The notes under the pieces were generated by a model that saw only the letters and a program-made list of their open reading frames with translations, was not told the DNA's origin and made no database searches. A DNA stretch of 13,533 bases from an uncultured bacterium (GTDB lineage Bacteria > Methylomirabilota > Methylomirabilia > Rokubacteriales > CSP1-6), in contig CAMLFJ010000025.1 of the NCBI GenBank assembly GCA_946479205.1, positions 1 to 13,533 of the forward strand, read 5' to 3'. Every line of letters begins with the position of its first letter. Within the stretch, counting starts at the first letter, position 1. Below, one piece after another: positions 1-7,212 of this stretch. Position numbers and translations under genes: made by a program.

Positions 1-578
1 GTGGTCCTGGGCTACGTGGTGGCGCGCACGCAGTTCCCGGGGCGGCGGGCGCTCGAGTTCGCGGCCATGATCAACTACGCGCTGCCCGGGACCATCGTGG
101 GCATCGCGTACCTGGTGGCATTCAACGATCCGCCCCTGGCCCTGACCGGCACCGGGTTCATCCTGGTGATCTGCTACGTGTTCCGGTACAGCCTGGCCGG
201 CACCCGCGCCACCACCGCGCTGCTCGCGCAGATCGACCCGTCCATCGAGGAGGCCTCGGCGAGCCTCGGGGCGCGTAGGGACGTGACCTTTCGCCGGATC
301 GTGCTCCCCCTGATCCGGCCCGCGCTGCTCGCCGGCATGACCGTGCTCTTCATCCGGGCCATGACCGCGATCAGTGCCACCATCTTCCTGGTCTCGCTGA
401 GCTGGTCCCTGGTGACCGTGCGCATCCTCGAGGGCATCACCAATCTCGAGCTGGGCCAGGCCTCGGCGTTCTCGGTGATGGTCATCCTGCTCGTCTACGC
501 CGCGGTCATCCTGTCCAGCCTCATCATGCGCCGGCTCAACGCGGGCAGCCTCGGCCAGGCCGGCACGCTCCTGGGCGG

Positions 579-582
<4 letters not shown>
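1..582 (+). CDS. ABC transporter permease, C-terminal part (FbpB/AfuB type, 5' truncated)
   Basis: This is the C-terminal 193 residues of an inner-membrane permease. It is open at the window edge, so the GTG at base 1 is probably an internal codon. Several hydrophobic segments are visible (around residues 19-42, 47-62, 103-140 and 158-175). Between them lies the cytoplasmic EAA loop: EASASLGARRDVTFRRI followed by VLPLIRP, matching the EAA-x3-G-x9-I-x-LP signature that docks on the ATPase. Iron(III)-type permeases usually have about 550 residues with two such domains, so this would be the second half. The stop overlaps the start of the ATPase gene by 4 nt (ATGA), indicating translational coupling. 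Family membership is sure. The substrate (ferric iron, polyamine, phosphonate or thiamine-like) cannot be decided because no solute-binding gene is visible. Confidence 0.9.
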
Positions 583-1685
<1,103 letters not shown>

Positions 1686-1695
1686 GGGCGGCGCC

Positions 1696-3009
1696 TCACC
1701 GCGCCATCATCTGGCGGGGGAGCCAGAGGGCGAGCTCGGGGAAAAGAAAGAGCAGCGCCACCATGAGGATCATGAGCAGCACGTAGGGCGTGGTGCCCAC
1801 CGTGACCTCGCGGGCGCTGGTGCCCGGCATCAGCCCCTGGATGACGAAGAGGTTCAGCCCCACCGGCGGGGTGATGAAGCCGATCTCGAGCCACACCACC
1901 ATGATGATGCCGAACCAGACCGGGTCGAAGCCCAGGCCGGTGATGAGCGGGAAGAGGATCGGCAGCAGGATGATCATCACCGACAGCTCCTCCAGGGCGT
2001 AGGCGATCACGAGCAGGAACGAGAACACCGCGGTGAAGAACGCCCACTTGGGCAGCCCGAGCGAGACCACGTAGGCGAGCAACGCCTTGGGCGCCCCGAT
2101 CAGGGCGATGACGTGGGAGAAGATGGCCGCGAAGATGATGATGGCCATCACCATGGACGTGGTGCGCACCGTCTCCTCGAAGGCGCGCCGCATCGCCACC
2201 CAGGTGAGGCTCCCCGCCCACCAGGCGAGCACCAGGCTCACCAGGGTGCCGAGCGCGGCCGCCTCGGTGGGGGTCACGATGCCCAGGTACATCGAGCCCA
2301 GCACCACCACGATCAGGATCGCGACCGGCGCCACCTCGCGGAGGCCCTCGAGCTTGGAGGCGAACGAGCCGCGGTCCTCGGCCGCGCGCGGCGCGGCCTC
2401 GGGCCAGATCGTCGCGTAGACGACCACGTAGGCCGCGAAGATCAGCGACAGCACGATGCCCGGGATGATGCCCGCCATGTAGAGGTGGCCCACCGAGGTC
2501 TCGGTCATCACCCCGTAGATGATCATGGGAATGGACGGCGGGATCAGGATGCCGAGGGTGCCGCCCGCGGCGAGCGAGCCGATGATCACGCTCCGGCGGT
2601 AGCCGCGGCGCTCCATCTCGGGGATCGCGATCATCCCGATGGTGGCCGCGGTGGCCACGCTCGAGCCCGACACCGCCGCGAACACCGCGCACGAGAAGAT
2701 GCTCGCCACCGCGAGCCCCCCGGGGAGGAAGCCGACCCAGCGGGCCATCGCCCGGAAGAGGCCGCGGCCGATTCCGGAGTGCAGCAGGATGCCGCTCATG
2801 AACACGAAGAGGGGCACCGCGATGAACGAGAAGCTGGTGGCGTTGGACCACGCGATGGATCCGATCACCCCGAGGCCCACCGTGAAGCCCTTGAGGTAGA
2901 GCAGCCCGAGCAGGCCGACCAGCCCGATCGCGATGGACACCTCGAGCCCGAGGGCCAGCAGGAGGAACATGAGACCGATCAGCAGCCCGCCGAGAAGGGC
3001 GTCGCTCAC
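1696..3009 (-). CDS. dctM: TRAP transporter large permease subunit (DctM family)
   Basis: A 437-residue, highly hydrophobic protein typical of the DctM subunit (usual length about 425-430), the ion-coupled transport channel of a tripartite TRAP importer. Recognisable family stretches include FMSGILLHSGIGRGLF near residues 73-88, VSGSSVATAATIG near 112-124, and GILIPPSIPMIIYG near 148-161. The last 100 residues contain a second symmetric set, including GFITPPVGLNLFV. I chose the GTG at 3009 because its GTGA overlaps the dctQ stop and a GGAG lies 5 nt upstream. A longer reading of the frame would run back through dctQ. It is the last gene of the five-gene minus-strand operon. TRAP systems usually import carboxylates, but the substrate here is unknown. 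Confidence 0.95.
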   Translation of the reverse strand: MSDALLGGLLIGLMFLLLALGLEVSIAIGLVGLLGLLYLKGFTVGLGVIGSIAWSNATSFSFIAVPLFVFMSGILLHSGIGRGLFRAMARWVGFLPGGLAVASIFSCAVFAAVSGSSVATAATIGMIAIPEMERRGYRRSVIIGSLAAGGTLGILIPPSIPMIIYGVMTETSVGHLYMAGIIPGIVLSLIFAAYVVVYATIWPEAAPRAAEDRGSFASKLEGLREVAPVAILIVVVLGSMYLGIVTPTEAAALGTLVSLVLAWWAGSLTWVAMRRAFEETVRTTSMVMAIIIFAAIFSHVIALIGAPKALLAYVVSLGLPKWAFFTAVFSFLLVIAYALEELSVMIILLPILFPLITGLGFDPVWFGIIMVVWLEIGFITPPVGLNLFVIQGLMPGTSAREVTVGTTPYVLLMILMVALLFLFPELALWLPRQMMAR

Positions 3010-3518
3010 CGGGACTCCGGAGACGGCGGCACCTCGTCGCGCCCCGCGCGCGGCCCCCGGGCGGCGCGCAGCTGCCGGCGGAGCGCGCCCGCCATGACCG
3101 CGCTCATCAGGAGGAGGCCGGCCGGGATCACGAGCATCGGCGCCCACAGCGGATACAGCATGACGGTGGAGACGCGCCCGTACCGGTACGCGGTGATCGC
3201 GGACTGCAACGTGGTCCACGACACCACGAGGAGGAACCCGATGCCGAGCAGGAGGCCGGCCGCGCGCAGCCAGGCGCGGAGCGCGGGGGGGAGCTGGGTG
3301 GTGGCGAGGTCCACCCGCACGTGGGCTCCGCACTGGAAGGTGTAGGCGAGGCCGCCGAAGATCACGAGCACCAGGAGGAAGCTCGCCACCTCGTCCACGA
3401 AGAGCAGCGGCGAGTTCAAGAAGTAGCGGAGCAGCACGACGGCGGAGATGAGCACCGCGATGACCAGGGTGGCGAGGCCGGACAGCAGCGCGGCCACCCA
3501 GGAGAGGCGGGCGATCAC
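3006..3518 (-). CDS. dctQ: TRAP transporter small permease subunit (DctQ family)
   Basis: A 170-residue membrane protein with four hydrophobic helices (about residues 5-30, 42-60, 85-108 and 120-146), the expected topology of DctQ. The family-typical segment LRYFLNSPLLFVDEVASFLL sits between helices 1 and 2, and the GGAHVRVDL-like motif appears as CGAHVRVDL (63-71). The last 25 residues are polar and charged. The start is the GTG at 3518, whose GTGA overlaps the stop of the preceding 42-aa ORF; no good ribosome site precedes it, which fits translational coupling. The stop overlaps the dctM GTG in the same way. With DctM it forms the membrane complex of a TRAP importer. No dctP gene for the periplasmic binding protein is present in this operon. 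Confidence 0.93.
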   Translation of the reverse strand: MIARLSWVAALLSGLATLVIAVLISAVVLLRYFLNSPLLFVDEVASFLLVLVIFGGLAYTFQCGAHVRVDLATTQLPPALRAWLRAAGLLLGIGFLLVVSWTTLQSAITAYRYGRVSTVMLYPLWAPMLVIPAGLLLMSAVMAGALRRQLRAARGPRAGRDEVPPSPESR

Positions 3519-3643
3519 CGGCCGAGCATCCGGATGGCCTGCTCCAGGAAGTCGGCGAGCGCGGACTCGGTCGGACCCCCGGGGCTGCTCGCCGCGATGG
3601 CGAGGGCCGCCGCCGCGGTCATGATCCAGGAGAGCCGGTTCAC
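3515..3643 (-). CDS. 42-aa small protein between the selenoprotein gene and dctQ
   Basis: I do not recognise this family. The predicted peptide has 42 residues. Its N-terminus begins VNRLSWIMTAAAALAIAAS and is hydrophobic enough for one membrane helix or a signal-anchor. A linker (SPGGPTES) follows, then an amphipathic-looking tail (ALADFLEQAIRMLGR). The case for translation is positional: its GTG overlaps the selenoprotein stop as GTGA, and its own TGA overlaps the dctQ GTG as GTGA, so it fills the gap between two real genes exactly. No strong ribosome site is visible, consistent with coupled re-initiation. It could be a small membrane accessory of the TRAP permease, or only a coupling leader for dctQ. 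The same frame stays open far upstream, but that part is antisense or out of frame to real genes. Confidence 0.5.
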   Translation of the reverse strand: MNRLSWIMTAAAALAIAASSPGGPTESALADFLEQAIRMLGR

Positions 3644-4149
3644 CGGAGCAGCCCCGCGACGATCTGGCCGAGCGCGGCCTCCGCCTTGCGCCGCTGATCG
3701 TCGGCGGTCTCCCCGCCCTTGCGATGCGGGATCACCACCAGGGCCAGATCGGGCACGTTCTGCAGGCGCGCCTGCATCCGCGCCGCGTTCTCGAAGTTGT
3801 CCCACACGATCGTCACGGTGTGGATCCCCCGCTTCTCCAGCGCGGCCGCGTCGAGCACACTGCCCGACGTGCACGAGCCTCAGAGACCGATGCCCACCAC
3901 CGCCGCGCTCGCGGTGGCCGCGGCCTCGTCGATGAGGGCGCCCGGCGAGGGGGCGGTGCCGGACGGCTTCACCAGCCGTCGCACCGCCGCGCCGTGCTCG
4001 CGGCCCAGGAGCGCTTCCAGATGCGTGGTGAACGGGATGTCGAGGTTGTCGTCCACCAGCGCGATGGTGGCGCCCGCGAGCGCGCGCGGCCGCGCCGACG
4101 CGGAGCGGCCGCCGCCGTGCTCGGGCCAGACCGGGCTCAGGATCTCCAA
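3640..4149 (-). CDS. UGSC-family selenoprotein (Sec at residue 90, in-frame UGA)
   Basis: Read through one in-frame TGA (3882-3880), this frame gives 169 residues; as a stop, the TGA would cut it to 89. Around the codon the protein reads VVGIGL-U-GSCTSG, the U-G-S-C redox motif that names the UGSC (seleno)protein family, with Sec90 and resolving Cys93. The first part (about 23-60) has LAGATIALVDDN, a beta-alpha nucleotide-fold-like start. After the motif come LDAAALEKRGIHTVTIV and a C-terminal VVIPHRKGG segment. Protein-like sequence continues without interruption to the final TGA, arguing against a true stop. The start is TTG at 4149, with GGAGGG 8 nt upstream. It follows the 356-aa gene by 3 nt and overlaps the 42-aa ORF (GTGA). 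The likely role is a thiol/selenol redox step; the substrate is unknown. If the cell lacks Sec machinery, it would be a nonsense-interrupted gene. Confidence 0.85.
3851..3882 (-). promoter_or_regulatory. Putative bacterial SECIS hairpin with the Sec UGA codon
   Basis: Counting the U of UGA (3882) as 1, arm UCGUGCACG (7-15) pairs with UGUGCUCGA (24-32) around the 8-nt loop UCGGGCAG (16-23). This gives eight pairs including one G-U, with a single U-U mismatch at 10/29. Placement directly after UGA, inside the coding sequence, with a G-rich apical loop about 16-23 nt from the codon, matches the architecture of bacterial SECIS elements bound by SelB (E. coli fdhF type). The pairing was worked out by hand; no folding energy was computed. 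Confidence 0.65.
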
Positions 4150-4152
4150 GGC

Positions 4153-5223
4153 TCACGCCCTCCGGATCGGCCGGGTGACCGCGAAGCCGCCGAAGCCGCC
4201 CCAGCCGGGCAGCACCGCCGCGAAGTAGCTGCGGCCGCCCGCCACCACGATGTGGATGTCGTCCGGCTCCGCGGAGACCGGAACCCGGGTGGTGGGATTG
4301 TCGAGGTCGTAGCGGAGCGGGTAGCGGCCGGCGTCGCGCTCCATCTTCCGGAACTGCTCGTGCACCACCCCGCACGCCCGCACCTGCTCGATCGGCCGGC
4401 GCGCGTGCTCCCAGAGATAGCGACGCACGTCGGTCTTGGACCAGCCGCGCTTGGCGAACTCCTCCGCGTTGAGCGGATTCAGCACCACCAGCATCTGCCC
4501 CATCACGTGCATGTTGTTGTTGCCGAGCCCGCACATGGAGTCGGCGAGCACGTGCAGCATCTCCTCCGGGGTGCCGTAGCAGAAGACGCTGTGCGGGCCC
4601 TCGCAGGCGAAGACGGTCACCGCGTCGGAGCCGGGCGGGCGGCCGCGGTCCACGTGCAGGGGCGCCCACGGGTTGTCTTCCTCCTCCTCCGCGATGCAGA
4701 AGGCGTACTCCCCGGGATGGGAGAGCGTGGCCTTGTCGGTGTCCCACGGCACCGCGCCGCCCAGGTTCCACAGGGCCAGCCGCACCGCGCGCCCCACCGC
4801 CGCATTGGCGCGGTAGCCGTTGCCGAACACCCCATCGCGCGAGTTGAAGCCGAGCTCGCGCGCGATGGGGCCGTTGACGATGACGAGGGGGACGCACATG
4901 TGGGTGGTCTGGGTCACCCCGTTGAGATTGTGGGCGGGGTCGAGCAGCGCCTCCAGCGCGGCGAGCACCACCGGGAAGTGGGCGGGCAGGCAGCCGCCCA
5001 TCACCGCGTTGATGGCCAGCTTCTCGACGGTGGCGGGGCCGCCCTTGGGCGGCACCGGCCCGAGGCTCTCCTGCGGGTCGCGGCCCGCCCCCGCGATCAT
5101 GGCCTCGACGCGCCGCCGCGTGGGCAGCACCACCGGCAGGCCGTCCGTCCAGTTGCGCTGGTAGAAGAGCTCCACCGCCTCGTCGTAGTCGTCGACGTCG
5201 AGGCGCTCCGAGATCAGGTTCAT
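4153..5223 (-). CDS. Conserved protein of unknown function, partner of the UGSC selenoprotein
   Basis: A soluble-looking protein of 356 residues with no signal peptide or clear membrane helix. I cannot assign an enzymatic function. Notable parts are the N-terminal YQRNWTDGLPVVLPTRRRVE (21-40), GPVPPKGGPATVEKLAINAVMGGCLP (55-80, glycine-rich), THMCVPLVIVNGP (107-119), FACEGPHSVFCYGTPEEML (205-223), CGLGNNNMHVMGQ (231-243) and a glycine/aromatic C-terminus, LPGWGGFGGF. Seven cysteines (78, 110, 176, 207, 215, 231, 284) make it a possible thiol partner of the selenoprotein. I chose ATG at 5223 because a sigma-70-like promoter lies just upstream and a longer reading would start inside it; an AGGAG lies about 11 nt before. 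Its TGA is in the same frame as the selenoprotein gene and 3 nt before its TTG, suggesting that the two form one functional unit or a split fusion. Confidence 0.88.
   Translation of the reverse strand: MNLISERLDVDDYDEAVELFYQRNWTDGLPVVLPTRRRVEAMIAGAGRDPQESLGPVPPKGGPATVEKLAINAVMGGCLPAHFPVVLAALEALLDPAHNLNGVTQTTHMCVPLVIVNGPIARELGFNSRDGVFGNGYRANAAVGRAVRLALWNLGGAVPWDTDKATLSHPGEYAFCIAEEEEDNPWAPLHVDRGRPPGSDAVTVFACEGPHSVFCYGTPEEMLHVLADSMCGLGNNNMHVMGQMLVVLNPLNAEEFAKRGWSKTDVRRYLWEHARRPIEQVRACGVVHEQFRKMERDAGRYPLRYDLDNPTTRVPVSAEPDDIHIVVAGGRSYFAAVLPGWGGFGGFAVTRPIRRA
4158..4163 (-). promoter_or_regulatory. Ribosome binding site GGAGGG that fixes the selenoprotein TTG start
   Basis: GGAGGG on the minus strand lies 8 nt before the TTG at 4149. 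It sits inside the end of the 356-aa gene, just before its TGA (4155-4153). A GTG at 4156 is only 1 nt away from it and in another frame, so TTG is the best-supported start. Confidence 0.7.
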
Positions 5224-5260
5224 GAGCGATCGGTCTCCTGGGCCGGCTGGGCGGCGCCGT

Positions 5261-5289
5261 ATTGTCCCCGATTCCTCCCGGCGCGACAA
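5261..5289 (-). promoter_or_regulatory. Putative sigma-70 promoter of the selenoprotein/TRAP operon
   Basis: On the minus strand, TTGTCG (5289-5284), a 17-nt spacer and GACAAT (5266-5261) match the -35 and -10 consensus at 4 of 6 positions each. Transcription would start near 5254, leaving a leader of about 30 nt before ATG 5223. Seen by eye; no scoring was done. Confidence 0.45.
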
Positions 5290-5303
5290 GCGACGATGGC
5301 CCC

Positions 5304-5332
5304 TTGACTTCCCCCGCGCCCCGCGCTATCGG
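5304..5332 (+). promoter_or_regulatory. Putative promoter of the SBP_bac_5 gene
   Basis: TTGACT (5304-5309), a 17-nt spacer, then TATCGG (5327-5332). The -35 is strong (5 of 6) and the -10 weak (3 of 6). Transcription would begin near 5339, giving a leader of under 20 nt before ATG 5357. Its -35 lies 14 nt from that of the divergent operon promoter. Confidence 0.35.
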
Positions 5333-5356
5333 TGTCGGACCCCCCAACGGGAATCC

Positions 5357-7147
5357 ATGGACGAACCGGCCCTTCGGGCGATGCTCGCGCAGGTGAAGCA
5401 CGGCGGTCTCTCGCGCCGGGGCTTCGTGCAGGCGCTCGCCGCGGCCGGGCTCGGTACCCCGGCGGCCACCCGTCTCCTGGGCGCGGCGGGGGTGGCGGCC
5501 GCCCAGCCGCGCGAGGCCGAGTTCACGCCCACCCGGCGCGGCGGGGGCGGCACCCTCCGCATGCTGATGTGGGACGCCCCCACCCTGCTCCACCCGCACT
5601 TCGGCCGCGGCCTCCGCGACTTCACGGTCCAGCGGATCTTCTACGAGTCGCTCGCCGCCCCCGCCGCCGACGGCACCTTCGTGCCGGTCCTCGCCGAGGA
5701 GATGCCCTCGCGCAAGGCGGGCACGGTGGCCAAGGACGGCCAGTGGGTGACGTGGCGGCTCAAGCGCAACGTGCTCTGGCACGACGGGGCTCCGTTCACC
5801 GCCGACGACGTGATCTTCAACTGGGAGTTCGCGATCGATCCCGCGACCGCGGCGAGCACGCGGGCGGGCTACGAGGACATCGCGCGGATCGAGAAGATCG
5901 ACTCCCACACCGTGAAGCTCGTCTTCAAGAAGCCGCAGCCCTCCTGGGACTCCGCGTTCACCGGCGGCGGGCTGCTCCCGCGCCACGTCTTCGAGAAGAC
6001 GAAGGGCGCGGGCGCGCGCGAGGCCATCGGCATGCTCCCCGCGGTCGGCACCGGACCCTACCGACTCGCCGAGTGGCGGCCGGGCGACTTCATCCGGGCG
6101 GAGATCAACAAGCGCTACCACGTGCCGAACCGGCCGTTCTTCGACCAGCTCGAGATCAAGTGCGGCGGCGACGCGGTGGGGGCGGCCCGCGCGGTGCTGC
6201 AGACCGGGGAGTACGACTTCGCCTACTACGTGCTGGTGGAGGAGGAAGTCCTGCGGCGGATCGAGCAGGGCGGCAAGGGCCGCGTGCTCTCCATCCCGAG
6301 CAGCGGGGTGAGCTTCATCCAGTGCAACCAGACGGATCCCTCGCGCGAGGTGGACGGGGAGCGCTCGAGCCTCAAGGCTCCGCACCCCCTGCTGACCGAG
6401 CAACCGGTGCGCACCGCCCTGAGCCTGCTGGTGGACCGCATGGCGATCCAGGAGCACCTGGTCGGACGCATCGGCCAGATCACCGCGAACTTCCTGAACG
6501 CTCCCGAGCGCTTCCGCTCGCGCAACAGCACCTGGGAATTCAACGTGGACAGGGCCAACGAACTCCTGGACCAGGCGGGCTACGCGCGCGGGCCCGACGG
6601 GGTCCGCGCCAAGGACGGCCGGCGAATGCGCTTACTGTTCCAGGGCGCCGCCAACGCCACCGTGCAGAAAATCCAGATGGTGGTCAAGCAGTCGGCCGCG
6701 CGCGCGGGCATCGAGATGGAGGTGAAGGCGATCCCCGCCTCGGTCTTCTTCTCCTCCGACGTGAGCAACGTGGACACCAACATCCGCTTCCTGGCCGATC
6801 TGCAGACCTACACCGTGTTCACTCCCCTCGACCCCCAGTTCTACATGGCCCAGTTCGTCTCCTGGGAAGTGCCCACCAAGGAGAACGGGTGGACCGGGCG
6901 GAACATCGCGCGCTGGCGGAACGCGGACTACGACCGCCTGTGGCGCAAGGCGGACGTGGAGATGGACCCGGTCAAGCGGGCCGCCCTCTTCATCAAGATG
7001 AACGACCTCGTGGTGCAGAAGGCGGTGGTGATCCCGGTGACGTGGCGCAACGTGCTCCACGCCGCCGCCAACAACCTGGCCGGGGTGGAACTCAACTCGT
7101 GGGACTCCATCTTCGGCCGGATCGCGTACTGGTACCGGACGTCCTGA
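5357..7147 (+). CDS. Tat-exported ABC substrate-binding protein, family 5 (DppA/OppA type)
   Basis: A 596-residue periplasmic solute-binding protein of the peptide/nickel family (SBP_bac_5). Residues 1-50 carry a twin-arginine signal: SRRGFVQ at 19-25, an alanine-rich hydrophobic core, and a likely cleavage site near AAAQ (47-50). The mature domain has family hallmarks: early LRMLMWDAPTLLHPHFGRG, then LAEEMP, VTWRLKRNVLWHDGAPFTADDVIFNWEF, GTGPYRLAEWRPGDFI, and RTALSLLVDRMAI followed by an LDQAGY-type lobe. The C-terminus (LNSWDSIFGRIAYWYRTS) is also typical of dipeptide/oligopeptide binders. ATG 5357 is chosen because it starts the Tat signal. The frame is open from 5222, but that would put the promoter inside the gene. 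No permease or ATPase genes follow, so it is an orphan. Its ligand is unknown, and similar proteins bind peptides, opines, metals or aromatic compounds. Confidence 0.92.
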   Translation: MDEPALRAMLAQVKHGGLSRRGFVQALAAAGLGTPAATRLLGAAGVAAAQPREAEFTPTRRGGGGTLRMLMWDAPTLLHPHFGRGLRDFTVQRIFYESLAAPAADGTFVPVLAEEMPSRKAGTVAKDGQWVTWRLKRNVLWHDGAPFTADDVIFNWEFAIDPATAASTRAGYEDIARIEKIDSHTVKLVFKKPQPSWDSAFTGGGLLPRHVFEKTKGAGAREAIGMLPAVGTGPYRLAEWRPGDFIRAEINKRYHVPNRPFFDQLEIKCGGDAVGAARAVLQTGEYDFAYYVLVEEEVLRRIEQGGKGRVLSIPSSGVSFIQCNQTDPSREVDGERSSLKAPHPLLTEQPVRTALSLLVDRMAIQEHLVGRIGQITANFLNAPERFRSRNSTWEFNVDRANELLDQAGYARGPDGVRAKDGRRMRLLFQGAANATVQKIQMVVKQSAARAGIEMEVKAIPASVFFSSDVSNVDTNIRFLADLQTYTVFTPLDPQFYMAQFVSWEVPTKENGWTGRNIARWRNADYDRLWRKADVEMDPVKRAALFIKMNDLVVQKAVVIPVTWRNVLHAAANNLAGVELNSWDSIFGRIAYWYRTS

Positions 7148-7151
7148 GACC

Positions 7152-7206
7152 ACCCCTCACCCTGCCCTCTCCCCTGAGGGGAGAGGGAGCTGCGGGTCAG
7201 GGCGGC
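7152..7206. repeat. Palindromic intergenic repeat (REP-like), possible terminator
   Basis: A perfect 10-bp inverted repeat, CCCTCTCCCC (7165-7174) and GGGGAGAGGG (7178-7187), with a 3-nt loop. It is flanked by an imperfect outer repeat (CCTCACCCT before, GGGTCAGGG after). This pattern resembles a dispersed REP-like element common in GC-rich genomes. It starts 4 nt after the stop at 7147 and could end transcription, but no T-run follows. Confidence 0.55.
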
Positions 7207-7212
7207 GCTCTC

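Noticed and set aside
1719..3345. Plus-strand frames opposite dctM and dctQ
   Set aside because: The minus-strand proteins are clear TRAP subunits. The plus-strand translations are charged low-complexity shadows.
4153..4155. The TGA ending the 356-aa gene as a second selenocysteine codon
   Set aside because: No Cys or other redox motif is near it, and a strong ribosome site plus TTG start follow at once. Normal termination and restart explain it better.
5224..5289. N-terminal extension of the 356-aa protein to 378 aa
   Set aside because: The extra 22 residues would lie over the putative operon promoter and are Arg/Gly-rich; ATG 5223 starts the protein-like sequence.
3644..6457. Very long open frame on the minus strand running through the selenoprotein region and antisense to the SBP_bac_5 gene
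   Set aside because: It is a low-complexity Arg/Gly/Ala/His-rich shadow frame typical of 70% GC DNA and overlaps four well-supported genes. Only its last 42 codons (3643-3515) have a case as a gene.
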